Virus record (IMG/VR): IMGVR_UViG_3300035698_009601
Location: 1-20,500 of that record
Source: a virus
DNA: 20,500 nucleotides
Direction: 5' to 3' (one strand)
Shown: piece by piece, positions 1 to 8,657 of the stretch
How the letters are laid out: every line of letters starts with the position of its first letter
Numbering within the stretch: position 1 is the first letter of the stretch
Notes under the pieces: generated by a model
Seen by the model: the letters and a program-made list of their open reading frames with translations, nothing else
What the model was told of the DNA's origin: nothing
Database searches by the model: none
Position numbers and translations under genes: made by a program

Positions 1-1013
1 ACGGTAAAAACACCATCAGAGGCAGACCCCCCCGTAAAGTCTAGGGTTACAGATTCGCCCACCGTAAGGCCGTGGCCTACTGCTGACACTGTGATAACGG
101 TTGATGTTTGTGAATATGTCCCGGTTATTGACGGAAGGGGTATAGAAGAAAGTGTTACCGTATCCCCCACCTCTACATCATTTGCAGAATCCCGGTCTGT
201 GGGAAGCCCGGTGTCGGTAATGATTACTGTTGTTGAGCCGCTAGTCGTTGCGATTGGGTCCGAACCTAAAGTCGCCGCGTAAGTGACATCAGCGTCAATC
301 TTTTTGAGTACAATAACATCGCCCACCCGCACATTCGCAGCAGAAGGCAGGGTCATTGTGGCCTCCCCCTCTAGTGCGTTAACCTCTATCACCGCATGCA
401 TATCAGAAATAGTGACGGTATAATCATCGTCTTTTTCTATAATTCTTGAACGTGGCTCGTTGAAAAGCGTATACCATTCATCGCCATCACAAGAGACTGT
501 TACAGATTCGCCGGAGAGCATTACGTGAGTGCTCGCGTCATTAATCGTTTCGGAGCCGTCCGGGTCTATGGTTACACTGTCTGTGCCTATATTTTTCACT
601 GTAAATTCAAAACCATCAGCCGCGTCAGCGGCAGGAAGAAGCGAGATAGCAAGAGAGCCGGATGCGTATAATATAGCGTTTTGGTAAATTGGCGTTATAT
701 TTGTATTTGTTGTAATATCGTAAGATGTTGCCGCGCCCGCACTATCGGCGATTACATCATCTCTTTCATCAATAAACACATCACTGCTATCAAAAACCCT
801 GATCTTATAAGCGCCTTCGCCTAACCATATCTGATTTCTACCGCTGCTATCAGCAATTACGGGGTTCGCATTGGCGGTGTCCTCGCTAGAATCTGTATAT
901 GTATCCTTGGGGGTTACTGTTCCTGCCTCGTAGGTGTAAATCTTTGCGCCTGCTAAGGGGGCACCGTTGCCGTCAAATAGCTGTGAGTCTGGGAACGGAG
1001 TTAATCGTGCCAT
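1..1013 (-). CDS. Tail spike/tail fibre protein, N-terminal part (runs off the left edge)
   Basis: This is an open reading frame of 337 codons with no stop before the window edge. It starts at ATG 1013, with a GGAG ribosome site about 9 nt upstream. Residues 1-90 contain the modular N-terminal domain common in podovirus and siphovirus tail fibres and spikes, including LAGAKIYTYEAGT, a TDSSEDTANANPV stretch and SGRNQIWLGEGAYKIRVFDS; this part normally docks the fibre to the particle. Later residues are Thr/Ser/Val-rich beta-type sequence with recurring VGDVIV, VGDTVT and VGESVT motifs and a GHGLTVGESVTLDF unit seen in phage tail proteins. The gene is the last visible one of the late operon, where P22-like phages carry the tailspike (gp9). 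The receptor-binding or enzymatic C-terminus lies outside the window, so whether it degrades a host polysaccharide cannot be judged. Confidence 0.85.
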   Translation of the reverse strand, partial: MARLTPFPDSQLFDGNGAPLAGAKIYTYEAGTVTPKDTYTDSSEDTANANPVIADSSGRNQIWLGEGAYKIRVFDSSDVFIDERDDVIADSAGAATSYDITTNTNITPIYQNAILYASGSLAISLLPAADAADGFEFTVKNIGTDSVTIDPDGSETINDASTHVMLSGESVTVSCDGDEWYTLFNEPRSRIIEKDDDYTVTISDMHAVIEVNALEGEATMTLPSAANVRVGDVIVLKKIDADVTYAATLGSDPIATTSGSTTVIITDTGLPTDRDSANDVEVGDTVTLSSIPLPSITGTYSQTSTVITVSAVGHGLTVGESVTLDFTGGSASDGVFT

Positions 1014-1058
1014 ATTGTGTCTCCATTATTATTTATTGTGGGGGTTTTACGTTTATTA

Positions 1059-3644
1059 CTAATTCGCCGTTTGCGGCTTGGTTCCGTCTTGTATCTGCGC
1101 GGATGCTGCGGCCCCTGTTATTGCGCCGGGGGTGCGGCCTTTTGGCAGGCTGTCAATAACTGTAAAGTAGGCTTCTTGCGCCGCTCTGTATTGTTCTTTT
1201 GTTGTTTTTTTAGATAATTCTGTGAAATACCGGAGCTTTTCTGCGGGATCGGTTTCGTACAGTATTTTTGAAACTTGCTCTGATGTGTCATCGCTCAATC
1301 CGTCCGTGGCTTTTCTGATAAGCTTCATGACCGCATTCCTTGGCATTTGGGATATGCCCCCACTTGCCACGTCCGCGACCTCCCCAGCCGCGTCCGCCAT
1401 TTCGGCGGCGGCGAGCGCCTTGCCTGTTGTCGTTGAGTTGCCTAATATCTCATTGCGCATTAAAAATAAGCGGTTTTCCGCTTTAAGGGTTTTCTCTAGG
1501 TTCCTGTATTCATCAGGAGATAACAGTTTAGCTAAGCGTTCTTTTTTAGCTTTACTGCCGAATATCGCATTATACGGGTTTTGGCCTTCATTTCTCGAGT
1601 CTAAAATGTCGCGTATTTTCTTGCCAACGCCGATTTTAAACGCGACCTTTTCTTCTGCTGTTGAGTTTTTCGCCAGCTTCACCACAAGCTCGGGGTCTAT
1701 GTTCATGAAGTCCTTACCAGATTCCATTGCATTGGCTACTTTAAGATAATCGCCAGCCTCAGCCCTCGCTTTTGCGTATAAGCCGCCCGTTGTGTCCGCC
1801 TTATCTAGCTCTTTTAATAGGCTGTTTTTCAGGTTCTTAACAATATTAGCTTCGTTGCCGCTACCTTCTCTATAAAGTTTTTGGACCTGCTCGTCTAGGT
1901 TGATTTTAACTGAATTTAATGTTCTTAAATTAAGCCCAGAGGCTATAGGGCCATTTACTTCGTCCATCTTTCCTATGGCGGCTAAATCTCTTTGTATTGC
2001 CTTTAGTTCCTTACTAGGAAGTCCCATAAGCGCCCGGTCGTTCTGCATTACAGCCGCAGTTTCCTTAAGCGCCTTCCGGCCTGCTGGCGTTTGCAAGATG
2101 CTGTCAATTTCTTTTGAGTTTATTGCTTTATTCGCCGCGAATGCTTTTGTATATATAGGCTCGGCCCGTTTTCTGCCGGATGCTAGTAAGTCATCGGCGG
2201 TTTTGTGGTAATTCTCAACGGAGCTAATATTTTTTGAGACGGCTGCTCTTATTTTCTCTGGCGATTCCGCTACTGATTCCTCGAAATACTTTTGTGTAAC
2301 CGCCTTCCCGCTCGGGTATTGGGCTGCGCCTTGGCCTAGTGTTCGCGTCCTTGAGCCATAAGATTCAATTAATGCGCCGTCACCCGCTAGCCATGCCTCA
2401 AAAACCTCTTCACTGTCTTCGGGGAAGTCCTTCTTGATCGCAGCCTTTATTTTGGCTAGCGCTTTATTTTCGGCGGGGATGTTGGTGTTTATTGTTAGTT
2501 CACTTGACTGCTCAGCAATGCTCGGCATGTCAAGTGGTGCCTTCTTCGGGGCATTGTCTAGCTGTGCCGCTGCGGGTTTAAATAGTCGTTTTGCCCTTGT
2601 TAAAAGCGGCGAGGCGCGTTCTATTATCCCAGGAATTGACTGGCCCAAACGAGCGCCAGCAATACCAGCGGGGCCACCAAAAGCTCCACCAATAAGTCCC
2701 GATTTTGCTCTTTCTTGTAAGTCTCCATCGCTAGCACCGGATCCATATACGCCCCCCGATATAACACCAAGGATTCCGGCCGCTGTTTTTGGGTGGTTTC
2801 TTGCATATTTTGCTAACTTTCCTACTGAGGTTGGGCCTAATACCTTGGCCCCTATTTTTGCTGCGCCTAACCCTGTTCTAACATCGCCAGCAATTTCGCC
2901 AACCATGGAGGCTATTGGTGCGATTTCACGGTCTTGCGCAAAGGATTTTTGAATGTTGCCTAGATTAGACCTGTAATCGCCCGCAATGTCAATATCTTGC
3001 CCCGTGGCTGCTCTATAGGCCGTTGTGCCCATCGTTGCAGGCACCGCTAATACTTCATCAGCAAAGGAGCCGCCAAGCATGGGTTTAGTGAGTGCCGCGC
3101 GCCCGTATGCGCCAACCTCGTCTAATAGTGTCGGGTCTTCCCCCCCGAATTCTGCCTCTAACTCGGCCATATCTGCCTCAGAAAGTGCGGGTCCTTCGTC
3201 ATCATCTTTAAATTCAGCGCTAAACTCTTCTTCAAGTTCTGCCATGTCTGCCTCGGATAACCCCGGTTCTTCTTGGCCGAAAAAGTGGTCGAGCGCCTCT
3301 TGCCCGCCTTCCATTTCAACCATCGCTGGGAGGAATCTGTCTACATCCTCAGCGGTAAGGGCTTGCTGCGGGTCTAAGCCTGACTTCTCAGCTACGAAAT
3401 TAATATAGTTCCCGGTGTCGTTCTCTTGCGGCGGGGCGTAAACTGAAAGGAGGCTCTCAAGTGTCGGTTGATGTCCCTCGCCGTACTTTGAGGCCATTGC
3501 GGGGCTGTTGCCTGTGACTTTCGCCATAAGGTCGTCCCGCATTGCGCTCAAGCCGTCTTGCGGGCTAGAGAATTGCTGGAAGCCTTGCGTGCTACCCCTT
3601 GGGCGAAGGTTGCCGGGGTTGTTGTTGCGCTTAGATAGATCCAT
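1059..3644 (-). CDS. Large internal virion (ejection) protein with N-terminal peptidoglycan-hydrolase-like domain (gp16 position)
   Basis: The protein has 861 residues. Residues 6-85 match a lysozyme/transglycosylase-like domain found in many phage structural proteins: RNNNPGNLR at 6-14, then APPQENDTGNYINFV near 70-84. I cannot assign the catalytic Glu by eye. Residues 125-170 are very acidic and hold a 25-residue direct repeat (LSEADMAELE at 129-138 and 154-163). Residues 255-340 are Gly/Ala-rich and hydrophobic, with GVISGGVYGSG and SGLIGGAFGG, as in membrane-active ejection proteins. The rest is largely helical and charged. In gene order it matches P22 gp16, which is ejected with the DNA and helps it cross the envelope. 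It starts in a TAATG overlap with the upstream stop. Inferred role: local cell-wall opening and DNA entry. The family call is firm; the exact function is inferred. Confidence 0.75.
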   Translation of the reverse strand: MDLSKRNNNPGNLRPRGSTQGFQQFSSPQDGLSAMRDDLMAKVTGNSPAMASKYGEGHQPTLESLLSVYAPPQENDTGNYINFVAEKSGLDPQQALTAEDVDRFLPAMVEMEGGQEALDHFFGQEEPGLSEADMAELEEEFSAEFKDDDEGPALSEADMAELEAEFGGEDPTLLDEVGAYGRAALTKPMLGGSFADEVLAVPATMGTTAYRAATGQDIDIAGDYRSNLGNIQKSFAQDREIAPIASMVGEIAGDVRTGLGAAKIGAKVLGPTSVGKLAKYARNHPKTAAGILGVISGGVYGSGASDGDLQERAKSGLIGGAFGGPAGIAGARLGQSIPGIIERASPLLTRAKRLFKPAAAQLDNAPKKAPLDMPSIAEQSSELTINTNIPAENKALAKIKAAIKKDFPEDSEEVFEAWLAGDGALIESYGSRTRTLGQGAAQYPSGKAVTQKYFEESVAESPEKIRAAVSKNISSVENYHKTADDLLASGRKRAEPIYTKAFAANKAINSKEIDSILQTPAGRKALKETAAVMQNDRALMGLPSKELKAIQRDLAAIGKMDEVNGPIASGLNLRTLNSVKINLDEQVQKLYREGSGNEANIVKNLKNSLLKELDKADTTGGLYAKARAEAGDYLKVANAMESGKDFMNIDPELVVKLAKNSTAEEKVAFKIGVGKKIRDILDSRNEGQNPYNAIFGSKAKKERLAKLLSPDEYRNLEKTLKAENRLFLMRNEILGNSTTTGKALAAAEMADAAGEVADVASGGISQMPRNAVMKLIRKATDGLSDDTSEQVSKILYETDPAEKLRYFTELSKKTTKEQYRAAQEAYFTVIDSLPKGRTPGAITGAAASAQIQDGTKPQTAN

Positions 3645-4765
3645 TAAAGCCCCTTTGCTTTCATATATTTAGCTCTGCGTTGCTCTTTTGTCATGCCGCT
3701 GAAGGTTTTACTTCTGGCTTTTTTAGTGCCGATTGATTTATCAAAGTCCTTGCTTATACTATCAAAGGTAGGAAGGGTCCCGCCCCACCCGGAAATGGTC
3801 CCGTTTTCATCAAAATACTTTATCGCCGATTCCTTCGCTTTAGCCGCGCCCTCCATCGCATTTTGCAGAGCAACAAGCCTTTTAGAATTTGCGGCTTCGC
3901 TTAGTCTGGGGTTGTACGCTCTAGCAATAAGCGCCTCGCCCTCCCTCTCGGAAAACGACCCGCCTAGAACGGCCTTAAGATCCCTTTGCACTACGCTCTC
4001 GACTTTCTCCTGCGCATTCACGGAGGGTTCATTAAATAAACCCCTCATAATTTTGGGCGTGTAGCCAGCAATGCCGCCAGTGAGGTTTTTATGCGCCCCC
4101 GGTGATTCATTTGTCACTGCATCAAGGTCGCCGACTACGCCGGATATTTGCTGTACTTGCTTGTGCGCGTCAGCCCCGCCGCCTGTGGTGTACGGGATAT
4201 AAACATCTTCAATAAACTTTTCATTTAGCTTTTTCTCTACGGCTAACTTTGCCCCACTTTCTTGTTTTTTCATATCAAGGGCGTTCTGGTATTGCATTTT
4301 GTCGCCGACATTAGTTATTTCAGGAGGAGAGATTTGATTGGTATTGAACCCGCCCGGCGCTTGAGGCTGTTGCTGCGGTGCTTGGGGCTGTTGCTGCGGA
4401 ATCCCCGGAGGCTGGCCTTGTGGGGCACCCTGCTCTGGCTGCGCGCCCAATAGATCAAAATATGATTGGTTTGTGACGCGGTTTCCGTATTGGTCAACGC
4501 TAACCTTGGCTTGGTTCTGCGCGTCTTTCCATTTCATAGCGTTGGCCTGCTCTGGCGTAGGCTGTCCGCCGGAAGCTAGGGTCATAAACCCGGTTTCTGC
4601 CAATATTTCAGGATCGTTTGCCAGTTGCTCTTTTTTGTTCTTCATTTCTCTCTGGCGCTGATATGACTCAATGCCCTTAGAAATGCTGTCAAAAACAGAT
4701 TGTTGCTCGTCTTGCTTAAGCTTGGCGCTCTGCATAAAGCTATCATTGTTTAATTGAAAAGCCAT
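3644..4765 (-). CDS. Putative internal virion/DNA ejection protein, P/Q-rich (gp20 position)
   Basis: The protein has 373 residues. Residues 1-60 are a charged helical segment. Residues 108-138 are extremely Pro/Gln-rich and include the heptad QQQPQAP twice in tandem (124-130, 131-137), encoded by a near-perfect 21-bp DNA repeat. Residues 175-320 are predicted helical, with a conserved-looking core VQRDLKAVLGGSFSEREGEA followed by IARAYNP and a KESAIKYFDENGT stretch, which I recognise from minor structural proteins of podoviruses with this gene order. It lies between the S74-domain protein and the large gp16-like protein, the place of P22 gp20. Its start ATG overlaps the previous gene's stop by one base. 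No enzyme motif is seen. Likely part of the set ejected ahead of the DNA, inferred from position and composition. Confidence 0.6.
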   Translation of the reverse strand: MAFQLNNDSFMQSAKLKQDEQQSVFDSISKGIESYQRQREMKNKKEQLANDPEILAETGFMTLASGGQPTPEQANAMKWKDAQNQAKVSVDQYGNRVTNQSYFDLLGAQPEQGAPQGQPPGIPQQQPQAPQQQPQAPGGFNTNQISPPEITNVGDKMQYQNALDMKKQESGAKLAVEKKLNEKFIEDVYIPYTTGGGADAHKQVQQISGVVGDLDAVTNESPGAHKNLTGGIAGYTPKIMRGLFNEPSVNAQEKVESVVQRDLKAVLGGSFSEREGEALIARAYNPRLSEAANSKRLVALQNAMEGAAKAKESAIKYFDENGTISGWGGTLPTFDSISKDFDKSIGTKKARSKTFSGMTKEQRRAKYMKAKGL

Positions 4766-5874
4766 TATAGCACCTCTTTCATTTGGAGGCCGATCATGCC
4801 GTAATTAACCATTTTAACGCCGTCTTGCTCGATAACCGCCGCTGGGGTGATTTTCTCTACATCCTGCGCCATTACGCCCACATAAGTTTTATCTGGGTCT
4901 TTAATGTAATTAAACTCATAAATCGGGTATCCGTTATCTTCGCCTATGTGTTTGATGTTTTCCTTGACGTTTCTATCGGAAAACGACCACCCGCCGCCCC
5001 CGTATGTCGCGCCAGCCAGTTGAGCACCTGCCCCTAGTATCTGGCCGAACATGCTTCCGCCTCCGCTATTAGCGTTCTGCGCTGATTGCGCCGCGCCGCC
5101 CATTTGCCCGTAGATTGTCCCGGCTTGGTTGCCATAGTTTTGGCTTGCGTTGCCGAGTAGTTGGTTTGATGTTTGCCCCATGCCGGATACGGAGGCCAAT
5201 CTATTGAATATATTGTTCTGGTCGTTGTTATAACGGTCATATGCGTTGCCGTATTCTTGCGAGGCCATCCCGGAATTGTATTCGTTAAGAGCCTTCATAG
5301 CATTTGGTGTGAAGTTCTGGCCGCTTGCCGACATTTGGCGCTCTATGGCTTTATTTCCTTCGCCCAATCTAAACTGATAGCCGGGGTCTTCCTTGTAGTT
5401 ATCCATGCCGAATGACTCTAGTAAACTTCCGTAATCGTCAGATGTTTCTTGTGTGCCAAACATCGCTTCAATAGCTGAGTTTAACCCATCATGGTCTATG
5501 ACATCACGAAATTGCTCTTCACCACCACCGCTAAATAGCTCGTATCTATCAAACTCATTACGCGGGTTATATTCCCTCGCCGTCAAATTCCCCTCCCTGT
5601 CCACATACATAGGCTCACCTCCACCTCCACCGAAGGATTCTTGTGTGGTGTACTGGGGCATTAAATCGCCCCTAATTTGCTCGCGTGAGCGCATAGACCC
5701 GCCGCCGATGCCGAGGAGGTCAGAAAGGCGAGATATAGCCCCGGATCCCGCATCCTGCCATGGCTGGCTTCTACCGACCTGATCGTCATACATTCTCTCT
5801 TGCAATCTTAACGCTTTGTTGCCATATTCTATTGATGGTCCTGCGTTGTAACCGCCGCCGCTTTTGCCGCCCAT
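4765..5874 (-). CDS. Virion DNA-transfer-like protein with C-terminal S74 intramolecular chaperone domain (gp7 position)
   Basis: The protein has 369 residues. It is Gly/Ser/Asn/Gln-rich throughout. The middle (about 165-245) has the EDPGYQFRLGEG and QMSASGQNFTPNAMKAL motifs typical of phage DNA-transfer or injection proteins. Residues 299-369 form a peptidase S74 (intramolecular chaperone) domain: SDRNVKENI at the start, YEFNYI, then VGVMAQDVEKI and VNYGMIGLQM. In the endosialidase family this domain trimerises the protein and then cleaves itself just before the Ser of the SD-R-K motif; here that Ser is 299. The domain is best known from tail spikes, but it also occurs on podovirus internal proteins of this kind. 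Gene order matches P22 gp7. The 3' end overlaps the next gene by one base. Self-cleavage is inferred from the intact motif. Confidence 0.7.
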   Translation of the reverse strand: MGGKSGGGYNAGPSIEYGNKALRLQERMYDDQVGRSQPWQDAGSGAISRLSDLLGIGGGSMRSREQIRGDLMPQYTTQESFGGGGGEPMYVDREGNLTAREYNPRNEFDRYELFSGGGEEQFRDVIDHDGLNSAIEAMFGTQETSDDYGSLLESFGMDNYKEDPGYQFRLGEGNKAIERQMSASGQNFTPNAMKALNEYNSGMASQEYGNAYDRYNNDQNNIFNRLASVSGMGQTSNQLLGNASQNYGNQAGTIYGQMGGAAQSAQNANSGGGSMFGQILGAGAQLAGATYGGGGWSFSDRNVKENIKHIGEDNGYPIYEFNYIKDPDKTYVGVMAQDVEKITPAAVIEQDGVKMVNYGMIGLQMKEVL

Positions 5875-5876
5875 GT

Positions 5877-6338
5877 CTATTTTCCTTTGTAAAAACCAAC
5901 AAAGCCCCTTACAGAAAAGCCCATCATGCCGAATATTCTAGCATGTAATGGTAACTTTCCTTTGAACAGGTAGCATTGTCTAAATGTTAAATTAAGTTTG
6001 TCGGCAATGTCACAAACAGCATCTACTAGCTGCCTTGTCGCCTTTATGGTTCTATGCTGTGGTTGAACATAAAACATGTAATCCGCTAATAAGTAATCAT
6101 GTGACCATTCAGCTTTAATGATGCACAATCCCCAAAACCCAATTATCTCGCCGTCTTTTTCCAGCAAGACTTGGGGGGCTTGTTTAAACGCCTTTTGTAC
6201 CCATATAAATAATAAATCAGGGTCAACGCTTTCGGGCACAATCTCTTTTAATTCTTTATATCCAGCCCACGCCATGCGGTATACTTCGGGCAGGTCGCCC
6301 TCTTCTGCATACCTAACTAATGTCTGTGATTTTCCCAT
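5877..6338 (-). CDS. GNAT-family N-acetyltransferase
   Basis: The protein has 153 residues, the usual size of a single GNAT domain. The N-terminus gives beta1-alpha1 (LVRYAEEGDLPEVYRMA). The centre has the strand pair VLLEKDGEIIGFWGLCII and LADYMFYVQPQHR. The acetyl-CoA loop (motif A) appears as QPQHRTIKATRQL rather than the textbook Q/R-x-x-G-x-G/A, a degenerate form frequent in phage members. The C-terminus (GFSVRGFVGFYKGK) gives the last strands. The substrate is unknown. It sits inside the tail and ejection cluster, 2 nt from the S74-domain gene, and overlaps the preceding small gene by 26 nt, so it is co-expressed with virion proteins. It may modify a host or virion protein; this is inference. 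It occupies roughly the P22 gp14 position without resembling a structural protein. Confidence 0.7.
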   Translation of the reverse strand: MGKSQTLVRYAEEGDLPEVYRMAWAGYKELKEIVPESVDPDLLFIWVQKAFKQAPQVLLEKDGEIIGFWGLCIIKAEWSHDYLLADYMFYVQPQHRTIKATRQLVDAVCDIADKLNLTFRQCYLFKGKLPLHARIFGMMGFSVRGFVGFYKGK

Positions 6339-6504
6339 TTACGACCGTAACCGTGTCTGCATCACCATTTGTAAATGTGCCTGTAAACCCCGCATTATAT
6401 TCCTCCGCTATTGATTGCAACCAAAACACCCAAACTTGCGGGAATTTCCCTAGGCTGTTTATGGTAACTTCTTGTATCGGTGGGGGATCAAGTGGCATTA
6501 ACAT
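6313..6504 (-). CDS. Small conserved-type virion-module protein, unknown function
   Basis: The protein has 63 residues (MLMPLDPPPIQEV at the start, VTVVNGKITDIS at the end). I place the start at ATG 6504, which overlaps the gp10-like stop by 17 nt. ATG 6498 (two residues shorter) is also possible. A longer reading back to 6660 exists but its first 52 residues are read across the gp10-like gene and look non-protein-like, so I reject it. The C-terminal half (YNAGFTGTFTNGDADTVTVVNG) has the beta-hairpin style 'TVTVVNGIIT' seen in many small phage ORFs next to tail genes. It lies where P22 encodes the tail needle gp26, but is far too short and lacks heptads, so it is not a needle. No function can be assigned. 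Confidence 0.6.
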   Translation of the reverse strand: MLMPLDPPPIQEVTINSLGKFPQVWVFWLQSIAEEYNAGFTGTFTNGDADTVTVVNGKITDIS

Positions 6505-7906
6505 ACGCCCCGTTAATCTGCCAAAATACTGGGTCCGATCCGCTGAACGAAAACACCCTATCCCTTGCGCTGCCCAGTCTCGACCATCGAGCGCGCTGGA
6601 AGTGCCGCCCCTTCTTACCAACGCCGCGCCAAAGCTCTTGTGACCATGTGCGGCCCCCATCGTCTGAGTATCTCATCATTATCTGGGGGTCCGAACCTTG
6701 GCCAGCGGTAAGACCTACGCCAACCTCAATATCTAGCTCCAAAGAGCCGTAATCTATTACGCGCTTCTCGTCTTGGATGTGGGGACAGGTTCTTTCCCAT
6801 ATCTTTGCCGCGCCCGCATCATTATAATAGGATAAATCCATATCGTAAATCTTGCCTGTCTCTCTATCGCCGACTAAGTTTTTCTGGTCAAAGAAGAAAT
6901 GACAGCTTCCCCTATGCTGCTCTTTGCGGTTTAGCGTGGTGTTTTGAAAGCTGCGCTCGTGCCACTGTCTTGTCGCCATATCGAGAACAAGCGTTGTATC
7001 TAGACCTTTAATCTGTAAACAGTAAAATACATGGCCTTGCTCGTGATAAACCCAAGCGTAAGATTCAGTGAAGTCGGTTGCCTCGTCTATGCGCTTCTCG
7101 ATTGCTTGTGTTGATACCCTTGATGCTGCGTATCCTTCTGCGCGCCAAACAACGCCACGGCCCTGCTTATCTACGCCAAGCCATACAACCGTATTATCAA
7201 TTATTTTCGGGGTGTGTGCCGCAGCGCAGCCAGTAGGGATAACAGCGCCCGGAATACGTTGGACTGGAAAATTCGCATTACCAGTGTTGCGGAAAACTTC
7301 CGTACTCTCTTCGCAAAACATCCAAATATTTGACTTATCAGATAGAACCGAAACAAGATTATCAGGGCTGCTCTGAACAGTAGTAAAATCAAGTGCGCCA
7401 ACTGATGTCCCATTATTTATTGCTGTTATGTAAGCCTCGTTAGTATTGGGCCTATTGAATATGAAATACCCGTCTTGAAAGGTGACCGTACCTGATCCGG
7501 GAAAGTCTGGGTCTGTAACTTCAACAAACGTATCATCGGCGTATGTGAAAATAAACATTGTAGAGCCGTCAGATATAGCAACTTGAACGCCATTTTCCTC
7601 TACGCTTACCTGCCCCGTGAATGATGTTAATGTACCGCGAAGGGTAGAAGTTGCGTCCTTAAATACTTCGTAAAACTCTGCGCCGGACACAACAAAAGCC
7701 CGGCCGGTCTTGCGTGATGATATCGCGCCGCGAATAGGGCCGCCGCCAACGGTTGCGAATAATTTCAATCCGGGGGTGCCTCGTAAAGCAGTGGGGGTTT
7801 TAGTGTCCTCAACTTCGGCCATGATCGGGTAGGCATTAATGCAGCGCTGCACCCCAAAGGAAAGCGCGTCCATTTGATAGGTTGGGCCAACTACGGGAAT
7901 CATCAT
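6488..7906 (-). CDS. P22 gp10-like packaged DNA stabilisation / tail hub protein
   Basis: The protein has 472 residues, the same size as P22 gp10. It opens with IPVVGPTYQMDALSFGVQRCINAYP and contains the typical beta-rich sequence with GTPGLKLFATVGGGPIRGA, VVSGAEFYEVF, NIWMFCEESTEVFRNTG and a late RYSDDGGRTWS motif. In P22 six copies of gp10 sit below the gp4 ring at the portal vertex, close the channel after packaging and form the hub that holds the needle and tailspikes. The start is ATG 7906 or the second Met at 7903; the ATGATGA overlaps the previous gene's TGA by 4 nt, which implies translational coupling. The order gp4-gp10 is as in P22. Confident at family level. Confidence 0.9.
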   Translation of the reverse strand: MMIPVVGPTYQMDALSFGVQRCINAYPIMAEVEDTKTPTALRGTPGLKLFATVGGGPIRGAISSRKTGRAFVVSGAEFYEVFKDATSTLRGTLTSFTGQVSVEENGVQVAISDGSTMFIFTYADDTFVEVTDPDFPGSGTVTFQDGYFIFNRPNTNEAYITAINNGTSVGALDFTTVQSSPDNLVSVLSDKSNIWMFCEESTEVFRNTGNANFPVQRIPGAVIPTGCAAAHTPKIIDNTVVWLGVDKQGRGVVWRAEGYAASRVSTQAIEKRIDEATDFTESYAWVYHEQGHVFYCLQIKGLDTTLVLDMATRQWHERSFQNTTLNRKEQHRGSCHFFFDQKNLVGDRETGKIYDMDLSYYNDAGAAKIWERTCPHIQDEKRVIDYGSLELDIEVGVGLTAGQGSDPQIMMRYSDDGGRTWSQELWRGVGKKGRHFQRARWSRLGSARDRVFSFSGSDPVFWQINGAYVNAT

Positions 7907-8604
7907 CTAAAATAACCGCTGTAAATGTTATAGTTATCACCGCGCAAATAAGCCGCGTCTATCTTAAGGGCGTTCTTATTGTTTTTTCTGTTCTGCGCCT
8001 CGATCATGTCCCGGCCTAACTTAGCCGCAACCTTAACATCCGGTGATGCTGATTTACTGTAATCCGGGGCGCGCCGCACTGCGAGGTTGTTGATTATTGC
8101 TAATTCATACTCTGGGGGCATTGCGAAGACTGTATCAAGCGTTGCGAACCCCTCAAGAGGCTTTTGACTGATGATTGTCGCCGTTGTGTTTGAAAAGTTA
8201 ATGGGCCAGAAGTAAAGATTAGCTGTGGGGTAGTTGCTATCAAAATAAAGCAGCGTGGGGGTGCCCCGGAGATCCCGGTCATTGATGCATGAATATTCAT
8301 TGCTATCTATAATTTGTATAGGCTCGTCATAGCCGCTGTAAGACGTGTAGGCCGATGTAATCTTTCTAGGTACGGTAGTGTTGAAATCACCGCCTGCGCC
8401 TATCGTGTAGCTCTGTGCGCCCGTTAAAGAAAACGTCTCTTTCGTCTCTGTGTAGATCATGCCGCTACGGGTGGACCACATTGCAAGCATTCCGTTAAGC
8501 TCTTGCAGGCCGTCCACTGCATCCTCAGCGGTTAAATCTTGGCCAATACCTAATTCATTGATCTTTTTTAACGCTGATTTTATTAAATCTCGTGCTGTTG
8601 TCAT
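7903..8604 (-). CDS. P22 gp4-like head completion/tail accessory factor
   Basis: The protein has 233 residues, longer than P22 gp4 (166). The N-terminal half carries the family signature: MTTARDLIKSALKKINELG, then AEDAVDGLQELNGMLAMWSTR, with a mainly helical fold. The C-terminal extension includes AMPPEYELAIINNLAVRRAPDY and ends in NIYSGYFR, as in the larger gp4-type proteins of other podoviruses. In P22 twelve gp4 copies bind the portal bottom after packaging, and gp4 was reported to have peptidoglycan hydrolase activity; whether that holds here cannot be seen. The ribosome site AGGAGAG lies 7-8 nt before ATG 8604 and is one of the best in the operon. The gene follows the coat gene after a 53 nt gap. 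Confidence 0.85.
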   Translation of the reverse strand: MTTARDLIKSALKKINELGIGQDLTAEDAVDGLQELNGMLAMWSTRSGMIYTETKETFSLTGAQSYTIGAGGDFNTTVPRKITSAYTSYSGYDEPIQIIDSNEYSCINDRDLRGTPTLLYFDSNYPTANLYFWPINFSNTTATIISQKPLEGFATLDTVFAMPPEYELAIINNLAVRRAPDYSKSASPDVKVAAKLGRDMIEAQNRKNNKNALKIDAAYLRGDNYNIYSGYFR

Positions 8605-8657
8605 TCTTCTCTCCTAAACTTAAAAGAACACACCCTCGTAAGGATGCGCTCGATAAA

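Noticed and set aside
1222-1749. Plus-strand open frame of 175 codons
   Set aside because: It lies fully antisense to the 861-residue gene, is Ser/Ala/Phe-rich and has no ribosome site; a shadow of the real frame.
2434-2952. Plus-strand open frame of 172 codons rich in Pro/Ala/Ser
   Set aside because: Antisense to the same gene. Its composition mirrors the Gly/Ala-rich region of the real protein.
4355-4396. 21-bp tandem repeat in the P/Q-rich protein gene as a separate DNA element
   Set aside because: It is in frame and encodes QQQPQAP twice, so protein-level repetition explains it.
6313-6660. Longer version of the 63-residue gene (115 codons)
   Set aside because: The extra N-terminal part is read out of frame across the gp10-like gene and contains no protein-like pattern. 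ATG 6504 fits the operon overlap better.
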